Shown here piece by piece: positions 48,692 to 56,629 of a stretch of 64,000 nt of DNA. The DNA comes from Pseudomonas frederiksbergensis (GTDB lineage Bacteria; Pseudomonadota; Gammaproteobacteria; Pseudomonadales; Pseudomonadaceae): contig NZ_MOBP01000006.1 in the NCBI RefSeq assembly GCF_003732665.1, forward strand, positions 186,001 to 250,000, read 5' to 3'. The translations under genes and the position numbers were made by a program. How positions within the stretch are numbered: position 1 is the first letter of the stretch; every line of letters starts with the position of its first letter. The notes under the pieces are model-generated. The model searched no databases, was not told the DNA's origin, and was given only the letters and a program-made list of their open reading frames with translations.

Positions 48692-48824
48692 AGGTTCCAC
48701 AGCATTCACCTCATCATCCCCCAACCTTATCGCACACCATTCAGCCCCCTCGTCTTGATTGTGACCCGCCGCCCCGTGCCTGACACTCGAGGTCATCGTC
48801 CCTTAGGCCTGCTGGAGTCCCCCC

Positions 48825-49736
48825 ATGAATGAGTCTGTGCGCTTCGAAGATAAAGTCGTGATCATCACCGGCGCTGGCGGTGGCCTCGGGCGGGCCCATG
48901 CGTTGCTGTTCGCCAAACAGGGCGCAAAAGTGCTGGTCAACGACCTTGGCGGCACAGCTCAGGGTGAAGGTGCCAATGCGTCGGCGGCAGATCGTGTGGT
49001 CGCCGAGATCCGAGAGGCCGGCGGCACCGCCGAGGCCAACCACGACTCCGTTACCGACGGCGACAAACTCGTACAAAACGCCCTCGACGTGTTTGGCCGT
49101 GTCGATGTGGTGGTCAACAATGCGGGCATCCTGCGGGATAAGACCTTCCACAAAATGGACGACGCCGACTGGGACCTGGTTTACCGCGTCCACGTCGAAG
49201 GCGCCTACAAAGTCACCCGCGCGGCATGGCCGCATATGCGTGAACAAAACTACGGCCGCGTGATCTTCACCGCCTCGACCTCGGGCATCTACGGCAACTT
49301 CGGCCAGTCCAACTACGGCATGGCCAAACTCGGCCTCTACGGCCTGACCCGCACCCTGGCCATCGAAGGTCGCAAGAACAACATCCTGGTCAACGCCATC
49401 GCCCCCACCGGCGGCACCCGCATGACCGAAGGCCTGATCCCGCCGCAAGTGTTCGAACAACTCAAGCCGGAACTGGTCAGCCCGTTGGTGGTGTACCTGG
49501 CCAGCGAGAACTGCCAGGAAACTTCAGGGCTGTTTGAAGTCGGTGGCGGCTGGATGGGCAAGGTGCGTTGGGAGCGTAGTCTGGGCGCCGGGTTTGATCC
49601 GCGTGTGGGGTTCTCGCCGGAAGATGTGGCAGCGCATTGGCAGCAAATTTGTGATTTCGAAGGGGCGGCGCATCCGAAGGACAATATTGAAGCGTTGAAG
49701 GAAATGATGGGGAATTTGCAGAAGTATTCCCTATAA
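48825..49736 (+). CDS. Short-chain dehydrogenase, peroxisomal multifunctional enzyme type
   Basis: Encodes 303 residues. The NAD site is IITGAGGGLGRAHALLFAKQGAKVLVNDLGG; NNAGILRDKTFHKM and the catalytic SNYGMAKLGLYGL are visible. The extended C-terminus (about 240-303) matches the (R)-3-hydroxyacyl-CoA dehydrogenase part of multifunctional enzyme 2. It probably oxidises a hydroxyacyl-CoA. GGAG lies before the ATG. No hydratase or thiolase gene is adjacent. Confidence 0.88.
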   Translation: MNESVRFEDKVVIITGAGGGLGRAHALLFAKQGAKVLVNDLGGTAQGEGANASAADRVVAEIREAGGTAEANHDSVTDGDKLVQNALDVFGRVDVVVNNAGILRDKTFHKMDDADWDLVYRVHVEGAYKVTRAAWPHMREQNYGRVIFTASTSGIYGNFGQSNYGMAKLGLYGLTRTLAIEGRKNNILVNAIAPTGGTRMTEGLIPPQVFEQLKPELVSPLVVYLASENCQETSGLFEVGGGWMGKVRWERSLGAGFDPRVGFSPEDVAAHWQQICDFEGAAHPKDNIEALKEMMGNLQKYSL

Positions 49737-49785
49737 GGAATTGTCCGCATCAAGCCGCTGGGGCGCAGCGGCCTGGCGCCTGAAC

Positions 49786-50043
49786 TCAGGTGTATCTTTT
49801 TTCAGTTACAAATTTTGGTTCTTTCCAGTTTGGACCTTTGATGGCTACAGGGCCTTCACCGTTAGCCAAAATGCCTTCGTCGAAAAGCTGTGCATAGGTT
49901 TTCAACAGCTCTCCATTTGCGATGACCTCAAAGCGATAACGACCGATCATCCTATCGAGCGAAGGATAGGCGAGGCCGATGCCGAACGCGGTCAGAATGT
50001 CTGTAATGGCTTCGTTTTTTACGATTTGCTCAATGGTCGTCAT
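49786..50043 (-). CDS. Putative bacteriocin immunity protein
   Basis: Encodes 85 residues (MTTIEQIVKNEAITDILTAFGIGLAYPSLDRMIG), a small acidic-to-neutral protein ending GPNWKEPKFVTEKRYT. It does not resemble the Im9/HNH or E3 immunity families that I know. Its ATG overlaps the bacteriocin stop as ATGA, the standard arrangement for toxin-immunity pairs. I infer that it neutralises the C-terminal domain of the adjacent toxin. Composition is AT-richer than neighbouring genes. Confidence 0.75.
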   Translation of the reverse strand: MTTIEQIVKNEAITDILTAFGIGLAYPSLDRMIGRYRFEVIANGELLKTYAQLFDEGILANGEGPVAIKGPNWKEPKFVTEKRYT

Positions 50044-52388
50044 TGGAATTCTCCTTTGAGAAGATCTTTGTATATGCGGTCGATCTGATTGTTCGCAGCA
50101 TCGAGCGCCTCTTCGGAGTACAGCAGTGCATCGCTACTACCTAGTCTATAGTCTTCCAGTGTTGCCGTATGAGCGTTGTTCCATTGCGGCGAACCTCCTT
50201 CGGGCTTGAAGTCATCAGCAAGTTCCATTGCCCGGAACCTCTCCAATTCCCTTAATTCATGGGTGTAGTAACGCTGGTCCGTCTCTGTAATCTCCAAGTA
50301 GCCTCCAAGGATTTTTTCAAGACGGTCAATCATGATGTCGTTGGCGTCAGATTGGTCGAGTCGAGCAATGTGCAATTTGACTGCATCAATACCTCCCCGA
50401 GTGATCACTGCTGTTCTCCAATTCAAATCAATTATCGGTCCGCCTGCCCGATCTGGATTAAAAGCGCGTCCGCTGTATTTCCCCGTAGTAGTGGCGCCTT
50501 CATAAGGACTGCTAAACACCACATACAGCGGCGGAATACCCGACTCCACTGGAAAAACAGTGACAAAACCACCAAAGCTATATCGATCGAACTCCGGGAA
50601 TGCATCTGTCCTTCCTTCAAGAGCCGTTAAGGTCGTACCGTCGTAAACAGCAATGTTTGGCTCCATTACCGGTAAGGTTGTGGACGCGTTGTCAGGCCTG
50701 ACTATGGGCGTCCAGGTCATGCCGATAGAGGGGGCGTCCGGGTTGTAGGACCTATAGACATTCTGGATTGGATCGAACGTGGCGAGTCGGACGGGTACTC
50801 CGTCGGGCACAGTGGTGCTGTTCGTAGCTGCGACAAAGAGCTCGGTTGTATTCCCCGCCGTTCTGGAACCGATAGCAACCGGCAGCCTGACGCGCCCATT
50901 GGCCGCGGCAACGGAACGCAGGTCATCAAGATGCTCGGGTGTGAAATACGAGAGCGGGATGCTAAGGGCCTGGAGACTGCTGGGCTCGTAGTCCGAGAGT
51001 GACAGGCTCCAGGCATGGAGATTGTCGGGCACTAGATCCGAGAGTGGGACATTCAATTCACGACTTTCGCCGTTACCCAGCGGCGAGGGAAATAACAGCG
51101 CCGCAAATCCGACAATGATCGCGGAGCTCGCCGTAGTCACGGCGGCTACCCCGGTTTGCAGAGCTGTCCTGACTGCTTGGGTCGTAGCAGCACTCGTTGC
51201 GAGACGACCTGTTGCCAAGGTAAACACCGGACCCGCTGCCGCCGACGAACCGGATACGGGAAATGGCCGACTGGTTTCCCATGCCTTGAACATCGCAACC
51301 ATCGCCATGATTCTTGCGAGCTCTTGCGCTTCCTTCGCTTCGCGGGCCTTTTCAGCTTCCCGTTCAATCTCGGCTTGCGCTTCAAGACGCACCTGTTCGT
51401 CGGCGACTTGCTGCGCGGCCGCTTCGGCTGCAATTCGTGCCTGTTCCGCCGCCACTCGTTGCGCTTCGGCCAATGCGACCAAGCGTGCCTGTTCGGCAGC
51501 GACTTGCTGCGCGGCAGCTTCAGCTGCAATTCGTGCCTGTTCCGCCGCCACTCGTTGCGCTTCGGCCAGTGCGACCAAGCGTGCCTGTTCGGCAGCGACT
51601 TGCTGTGCGGCAGCTTCAGCTGCAACCCGTGCTTGTTCGACCGCCACTCGTTGCGCCTCGGCCAGCGCAGCCAGGCGTGTCTGCTCTCGGGCACGGGCTG
51701 CGGCTTGCTCGTTGATGCGCGCCAATTCGGCAGCAGCCCGCTGGGCTTCCTGTTCCGCCGCCAATCGCGCCTGATCATCGGCCTGCACAGCGGCCAGCCA
51801 CTTGTTAATTTCGACTTGTTGCTGGTTGAGTATTTGGATTGATTGCGACAGCAACTTTGCATCATGGGCGGCTCTGTACGCGCTTTCCCATTTCTGGCTG
51901 GCTATTCCATCCGGCGTCGTGACTCTGCCAAAAGATTTCGACTTGCCCAGGAAGTCACGGGTACTTTTATTGATTGGGTCCGAGCCATAGAACGCATGGG
52001 CCAAGGCGACTTGAACGTTAAGTGCAGCCGTTTTACGCAAGAGCAAAGTGTTGCGTACCTGCAACTCCCTTTGGATAGCTGCCGCAGGAGGAAGTGTATG
52101 ATTTGTTCCTTCCACTCGCACCGCAGCCAATTCATTTTCGATGGTGTGAGGCAAGTTCTGTAGTTTTACGGTGTATTCGTTTTGTACGGCCTGGGTCGTA
52201 ATGTTCAATTTTTCGACCGTCAGGTTCCAGAGATGGTCGTAAATTGGCTGCATGGTGGCGGGGCCTGCCGGTGAAAAACCCCTACCGGATCTGTCGCTGA
52301 AGCCTCCACCGATAGAGTCTATTCCTGGTTTGGGTCGGCCCCCAACATAAGTAGCCGGGAGATTTATACGTCCGTGTTGGTCATCCAT
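50040..52388 (-). CDS. S-type-pyocin-like bacteriocin
   Basis: Encodes 782 residues. A glycine-rich N-terminus (about 1-45) is followed by a helical region (45-200). An Ala/Gln/Glu coiled coil (about 200-350) contains three near-identical 32-residue repeats (RLVALAEAQRVAAEQARIAA...). A hydrophobic stretch (about 395-430) comes next, then a pyocin-S-type middle domain (about 440-630) and a toxin tip. The tip has DWRTAVITRGGIDAVK-like and YTHELRELERFRAM segments and NNAHTATLEDYRL. I cannot name the catalytic class; no HNH motif is visible. A coupled immunity gene follows. No lysis gene is adjacent. Confidence 0.8.
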   Translation of the reverse strand: MDDQHGRINLPATYVGGRPKPGIDSIGGGFSDRSGRGFSPAGPATMQPIYDHLWNLTVEKLNITTQAVQNEYTVKLQNLPHTIENELAAVRVEGTNHTLPPAAAIQRELQVRNTLLLRKTAALNVQVALAHAFYGSDPINKSTRDFLGKSKSFGRVTTPDGIASQKWESAYRAAHDAKLLSQSIQILNQQQVEINKWLAAVQADDQARLAAEQEAQRAAAELARINEQAAARAREQTRLAALAEAQRVAVEQARVAAEAAAQQVAAEQARLVALAEAQRVAAEQARIAAEAAAQQVAAEQARLVALAEAQRVAAEQARIAAEAAAQQVADEQVRLEAQAEIEREAEKAREAKEAQELARIMAMVAMFKAWETSRPFPVSGSSAAAGPVFTLATGRLATSAATTQAVRTALQTGVAAVTTASSAIIVGFAALLFPSPLGNGESRELNVPLSDLVPDNLHAWSLSLSDYEPSSLQALSIPLSYFTPEHLDDLRSVAAANGRVRLPVAIGSRTAGNTTELFVAATNSTTVPDGVPVRLATFDPIQNVYRSYNPDAPSIGMTWTPIVRPDNASTTLPVMEPNIAVYDGTTLTALEGRTDAFPEFDRYSFGGFVTVFPVESGIPPLYVVFSSPYEGATTTGKYSGRAFNPDRAGGPIIDLNWRTAVITRGGIDAVKLHIARLDQSDANDIMIDRLEKILGGYLEITETDQRYYTHELRELERFRAMELADDFKPEGGSPQWNNAHTATLEDYRLGSSDALLYSEEALDAANNQIDRIYKDLLKGEFQ
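51376..51670 (-). repeat. Three tandem 96-bp repeats inside the bacteriocin gene
   Basis: The DNA encoding the coiled coil repeats with a 96-bp period; for example GCGACCAAGCGTGCCTGTTC begins near 51475 and again near 51571. The unit encodes 32 residues of Ala/Glu/Gln-rich helix. Copies are nearly identical in two cases and diverged at both ends. Boundaries are approximate. Confidence 0.8.
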
Positions 52389-52445
52389 GAGTAACGTTCT
52401 CTGTATTAACTCGCTTTAATATGTTTGGAGTGATCACGATTCCAA

Positions 52446-52464
52446 TTGATACAGTCAGTGTCAA
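52446..52464. promoter_or_regulatory. Palindrome upstream of the bacteriocin gene
   Basis: TTGATAC-AGTCA-GTGTCAA has 7-nt arms with one mismatch, 58 nt upstream of the bacteriocin start. A canonical LexA box (CTGT-N8-ACAG) was looked for and not found. Confidence 0.4.
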
Positions 52465-52655
52465 CTTTGGTTGATCTGTTTGGATTCTACTGCTGTGTTT
52501 GAAAACTTGGGTCCGAGAGTGTCGTAGGCTGTTTCTTTGTTGGCATTAGGAAGAGTGACGCGAGTGAGATATTGATCAAAAACTTGTCAGAAAAACTACT
52601 TCAATGTGTATGTCATTTCTGATTTGCTTTCAGCGCACTTAAATCCCAGGCATAA

Positions 52656-52685
52656 AAAAGGCCGCTGCAAACGCAGCGGCCGAAG
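52656..52685 (-). terminator. Leftward intrinsic terminator without an assigned gene
   Basis: Read on the minus strand, GGCCGCTGC-GTTT-GCAGCGGCC runs into TTTTTTATG: a 9-bp perfect stem, tetraloop and T-run. It would end a transcript coming from the right, where no confident gene is present. Confidence 0.75.
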
Positions 52686-52887
52686 TAAGACGTGGATCAA
52701 GGAGCAATAAATCAACGTCAGTGTACTCAGGGCGATGACTCGAAATACGTTTCGACTCATCTGAAATCTTGCGTGAAAGACCTGGGGTTCAACACAGGCC
52801 ATCGCGTCGTGCTTTGCGGCGGTTTCCCGTGAAAGCCCGGCAAGAATAAGGGTTTGAGCCCAAAGGAAAAATAGCGAATCCAGACAT

Positions 52888-52914
52888 GCACTGTTACAGG
52901 GCGTGTAACAGTGC
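52888..52914. promoter_or_regulatory. Perfect 11-bp inverted repeat upstream of the DUF1302 gene
   Basis: GCACTGTTACA-GGGCG-TGTAACAGTGC is a perfect palindrome with a 5-nt spacer, 195 nt before the DUF1302 start. It looks like a dimeric regulator operator. Confidence 0.55.
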
Positions 52915-53108
52915 GCCTGCACCTCGCCAATGCGTCTATCCATTCCCCTGATAACCCTTCATCCAGCCCGTCCATGCCTGGCGCAAAACCCCGCCCCATG
53001 CGGGCATTCATCCTTTGGAGGTACAACGCGAATACCTCCTTGGTGCGCTTATCGCTCCCGGTGCGCGGCAGTAGGGTGGGGCCTTCTGTCACTCACCGGG
53101 GAAGACGC

Positions 53109-54902
53109 ATGACAAAAACAACAATGCGCGCCATCTTCACGCCGCAGGCGCTTGCCGCTGCGGTGGCTTTGGGTTGCTGCGCACAGGCCCAGGCCGTTGC
53201 ATTCAATATCGGGGAAATCGAGGGCACGTTCGATTCTTCGCTGTCCGTCGGCGCGAGCTGGGGCATGCGCGATGCGGACAAATCCTTGGTGGGCACCGTG
53301 AATGGCGGCACCGGCCAGTCGTCCACCGGTGACGACGGGCGACTGAACTTCAAGAAGGGCGAAACCTTCTCCAAAATCGTCAAAGGCATCCACGACCTCG
53401 AGCTGAAATACGGCGACACCGGTGTGTTCGTGCGCGGCAAGTATTGGTACGACTTCGAACTCAAGGACGAGGACCGCGAGTTCAAACAGATCAGCGACAG
53501 CGGTCGCAAGGAGGGCGCGAAGTCCTCCGGTGCACAGATTCTCGACGCCTTCATCTACCACAACTACTCGATCGCCGATTTGCCGGGCACCGTGCGTGCC
53601 GGCAAGCAGGTGGTCAGTTGGGGTGAAAGTACCTTCATCGGCAACTCGATCAACAGCATCAACCCGATCGACGTGTCCGCGTTTCGTCGTCCCGGCGCGG
53701 AGATCAAGGAAGGCTTGATCCCGGTGAACATGTTGTTTGGCTCCCAGGGCCTGACCGACCAACTCACCGTGGAAGGCTTCTATCAACTGGAATGGGACCA
53801 GACCGTTCTCGACAACTGCGGCACCTACTTCGGTGTCGACGTGGCGGCGGACGGTTGCAACAACAATTACAGCGTCGGCAGCCCGGCGATTGCCCCATTG
53901 GCACCGCTGGCGGCAGCGTTCGGCCAGCCGATCCAGGTCACCCGTGAAGGCGTGATCGTGCCCCGTGGCGGCGACCGCGATGCGCGGGATTCGGGGCAAT
54001 GGGGCACGGCGTTGCGCTGGCTCGGCGACGATACCGAGTACGGTCTGTACTTCATGAACTACCACAGCCGTACCCCGACGGTAGGCACCGTCACGGCCGG
54101 CGCGTCGACCCTGGCCAGTCTGCCGGGCATGGTCGGCATCGCCAACCAACTGGCACCTGGCAGCGGTTCGGGCCTGGCGCAAAGCGTGATGCTCGGTCGC
54201 GGCCAGTATTACCTCGAATACCCGGAAGACATCCGCCTGTACGGTGCGAGTTTTTCCACCACCTTGCCCACCGGCACCGCGTGGACCGGCGAGATCAGCT
54301 ACCGGCCCAACGCCCCGGTGCAGGTCAACACCAATGACCTGACCCTGGCCTTGCTCAACCCGATCGCCGGCGGCACCGCATCGCCGATCGCCAGCGCGCC
54401 GGGCGCCGACAACAAAGGCTATCGCCGTAAGGAAGTGACCCAGATCCAGAGCACCCTGACCCACTTCTTCGATCAGGTGCTGGGCGCCGAGCGCTTGACC
54501 CTGGTCGGTGAAGCGGCGGTGGTGCGGGTCGGTGGCCTGGAGTCGCGGACCAAGCTGCGTTATGGCCGCGACTCGGTCTACGGCCAATACGGTTTCGGCG
54601 GCGACACCGACGGCTTCGTCACCTCGACCTCATGGGGCTATCGCGCCCGGGCGATCCTCGATTACGCCAACGTGATCGGCGGCATCAACCTCAAGCCCAA
54701 CTTGTCCTGGTCCCATGACGTCAGCGGTTACGGCCCCAACGGGCTATTCAACGAAGGCGCCAAGGCGATCAGCGTCGGGGTCGATGCCGACTACCGCAAC
54801 ACCTACACCGCGAGCCTGAGTTACACCGACTTTTTCGGCGGGGACTACAACACCCTGACTGACCGCGACTTCCTGGCGCTGAGCTTCGGCGTGAACTTCT
54901 GA
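53109..54902 (+). CDS. DUF1302 outer-membrane protein
   Basis: Encodes 597 residues from the ATG at 53109. A signal peptide ends near residue 31 (CCAQAQA). The rest is beta-rich with many aromatic/Gly repeats and ends in phenylalanine (FGVNF), like outer-membrane barrels. Family members occur beside DUF1329 proteins in clusters for hydrophobic-compound handling in Pseudomonas. Their exact role is unknown. GGGGAAG precedes the start; the DUF1329 gene follows at 23 nt. Confidence 0.88.
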   Translation: MTKTTMRAIFTPQALAAAVALGCCAQAQAVAFNIGEIEGTFDSSLSVGASWGMRDADKSLVGTVNGGTGQSSTGDDGRLNFKKGETFSKIVKGIHDLELKYGDTGVFVRGKYWYDFELKDEDREFKQISDSGRKEGAKSSGAQILDAFIYHNYSIADLPGTVRAGKQVVSWGESTFIGNSINSINPIDVSAFRRPGAEIKEGLIPVNMLFGSQGLTDQLTVEGFYQLEWDQTVLDNCGTYFGVDVAADGCNNNYSVGSPAIAPLAPLAAAFGQPIQVTREGVIVPRGGDRDARDSGQWGTALRWLGDDTEYGLYFMNYHSRTPTVGTVTAGASTLASLPGMVGIANQLAPGSGSGLAQSVMLGRGQYYLEYPEDIRLYGASFSTTLPTGTAWTGEISYRPNAPVQVNTNDLTLALLNPIAGGTASPIASAPGADNKGYRRKEVTQIQSTLTHFFDQVLGAERLTLVGEAAVVRVGGLESRTKLRYGRDSVYGQYGFGGDTDGFVTSTSWGYRARAILDYANVIGGINLKPNLSWSHDVSGYGPNGLFNEGAKAISVGVDADYRNTYTASLSYTDFFGGDYNTLTDRDFLALSFGVNF

Positions 54903-54925
54903 TCTGGCTGAGAAGGATGATTTAG

Positions 54926-56293
54926 ATGCGCAAAATGATTCTGCAATGTGGCGTCCTGGCCCTGAGCCTGTTGGCCGCCAACGTGATGGCAGCGGTGTCG
55001 CCGCAAGAAGCCGAAAAACTCGGCACCACCCTCACGCCACTGGGCGCGGAGAAGGCCGGCAACGCCGACGGCTCGATCCCGGCCTGGACCGGCGGCATCC
55101 CGAAAAACGCCGGGGCGGTGGACAGCAAAGGCTTCCTGGCTGACCCGTTCGCCAACGAAAAACCGCTGTTTGTGATCACCCCGGCCACCGTCGACAAGTA
55201 CAAGGACAAACTCTCCGAAGGCCAGGTGGCGATGTTCAAGCGCTACCCGGAAACCTACAAAATTCCGGTCTACCCGACTCACCGCACTGTCGCGGTGCCG
55301 CCGGAAATCTACGAGTCGGCCAAGCGCAGCGCGTTGAACGTGACCAGCATCAACGACGGTAACGGCCTTTCCAACTTCACCGGCAATCGTTACTACGCGT
55401 TCCCGATTCCAAAGAATGGCGTGGAGGTGCTGTGGAATCACATCACCCGTTATCACGGCGGCAACCTCAAGCGCATCATCACCCAGGTGACCCCGCAAAC
55501 GAATGGCAGCTACACGCCGATCCGCTTTGAAGAAGAGATCGCCGTGCCGCAACTGATGAAGGACCTGGACCCGGAAAAAGCCGCCAACGTGCTGACCTTC
55601 TTTAAGCAATCGGTAACAGCTCCTGCACGCCTGGCGGGTAACGTGCTGCTGGTTCACGAAACGCTGGATCAGGTGAAGGAGCCGCGCCTGGCGTGGATCT
55701 ACAACGCCGGCCAGCGTCGCGTACGGCGTGCGCCGCAAGTGGCCTATGACGGCCCGGGCACCGCCGCTGACGGCCTGCGCACCTCCGACAACTTCGACAT
55801 GTTCTCCGGTGCACCGGATCGCTACGACTGGAAACTGATCGGCAAGAAGGAAATGTACATTCCGTACAACAGCTACAAACTCGACTCGCCGAGCCTCAAG
55901 TACGACGACATCATCAAGGCCGGGCACATCAACCAGGACCTGACTCGCTATGAACTGCACCGGGTCTGGGAAGTGGTCGGCACGGTCAAGCCGAGCGAGC
56001 GGCACATCTACGCCAAGCGCCACATGTACATCGACGAAGACAGTTGGCAAGTGGCGCTGGTGGACCACTACGACGGTCGCGGTCAACTGTGGCGCGTGGC
56101 CGAAGGTCACGCCCAGTACTACTACGATCACCAGGCCCAGGCCTACACCCTTGAAGCGCTCTACGACATCATCGCCGGCCGCTACATCGCCCTGGGGATG
56201 AAGAACGAAGAGAAGCACAGCTTTGAATTCGGCTTCGAAGCCAAGGCTGCGGACTACACACCATCAGCGTTGCGCGCCGAGGGCGTTCGCTAA
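54926..56293 (+). CDS. DUF1329 envelope protein
   Basis: Encodes 455 residues with a signal peptide (about 1-22, ending NVMA). Typical DUF1329 pieces are GNADGSIPAWTGGIP near residue 45 and AWIYNAGQRRVRRAPQVAYDGPG near residue 260, a LolA/LppX-like lipid-binding fold. It is probably periplasmic and works with the DUF1302 barrel in moving lipids or hydrophobic molecules; that is inference from repeated co-occurrence. The operon ends here, followed by two REPs. Confidence 0.88.
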   Translation: MRKMILQCGVLALSLLAANVMAAVSPQEAEKLGTTLTPLGAEKAGNADGSIPAWTGGIPKNAGAVDSKGFLADPFANEKPLFVITPATVDKYKDKLSEGQVAMFKRYPETYKIPVYPTHRTVAVPPEIYESAKRSALNVTSINDGNGLSNFTGNRYYAFPIPKNGVEVLWNHITRYHGGNLKRIITQVTPQTNGSYTPIRFEEEIAVPQLMKDLDPEKAANVLTFFKQSVTAPARLAGNVLLVHETLDQVKEPRLAWIYNAGQRRVRRAPQVAYDGPGTAADGLRTSDNFDMFSGAPDRYDWKLIGKKEMYIPYNSYKLDSPSLKYDDIIKAGHINQDLTRYELHRVWEVVGTVKPSERHIYAKRHMYIDEDSWQVALVDHYDGRGQLWRVAEGHAQYYYDHQAQAYTLEALYDIIAGRYIALGMKNEEKHSFEFGFEAKAADYTPSALRAEGVR

Positions 56294-56313
56294 CGAATCA
56301 CCACCATCCCCCT

Positions 56314-56402
56314 GTGGGAGCGGGCTTGCTCGCGAAGGCGGCGTATCAGTCGACTTTATTGTTGCCTGACACACCGCTTTCGCGAGCAAGCTTCGCTCCT
56401 AC
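56314..56402. repeat. REP palindrome pair, first of two
   Basis: The left arm is the GTGGGAGCGGGC type; the right arm ends AAGCTTCGCTCCTAC, a mix of the two REP subtypes. Confidence 0.85.
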
Positions 56403-56417
56403 GGGGGACGGCGGCAT

Positions 56418-56505
56418 GTGGGAGCGGGCTTGCTCGCGAAAGCGGCCGTCCATTCAACAAAGATGTTGGCTGGCACGACGCCTTCGCGAGCAAGCCCGCT
56501 CCCAC
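56418..56505. repeat. REP palindrome pair, second of two
   Basis: GTGGGAGCGGGCTTGCTCG with complement ending CCCGCTCCCAC, 15 nt after the previous pair in the same orientation. Confidence 0.85.
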
Positions 56506-56629
56506 AGGGGATTGTGCATGACTGGTGAGTCGCGTTTTTTATGAAGGGCAATCAGCGTTCTGAATGTTTCTCAACAAGCACGTGGGAGAAGGCTAGGGTT
56601 GCGGCACAACTATAAAAAGGCATGCCGCA

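Larger units (their letters stand above)
52389..53108. other. Long intergenic region between bacteriocin and DUF1302 genes
   Basis: This 720-nt stretch holds an imperfect palindrome near the bacteriocin promoter (52446-52464), a leftward intrinsic terminator (52656-52685), a possible 54-codon frame on the minus strand (52596-52760) and a perfect 11-bp inverted repeat (52888-52914). The first 200 nt are AT-rich. No convincing protein gene is seen. Confidence 0.6.
56294..56629. other. Intergenic region with two REP pairs
   Basis: This 336-nt gap holds REP doublets at 56314-56402 and 56418-56505, separated by 15 nt, then about 120 nt of AT-richer DNA leading to the LuxR gene. No further gene is seen. 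Confidence 0.7.

Noticed and set aside
50040..52388. Bacteriocin as an HNH-DNase colicin E9/pyocin S2 type
   Set aside because: No HNH/HHxxH arrangement is visible at the C-terminus and the partner does not resemble Im9-type immunity proteins.
52761..52943. Upstream extension of the minus-strand frame at 52596-52943
   Set aside because: It has no ribosome-binding site, its composition is like non-coding DNA and it crosses the 11-bp palindrome.
53049..54587. 512-codon frame opposite the DUF1302 gene
   Set aside because: Antisense of a well-supported outer-membrane protein with signal peptide; no ribosome-binding site or family match.
54845..56218. 457-codon frame opposite the DUF1329 gene
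   Set aside because: Antisense shadow of a clear DUF1329 protein.
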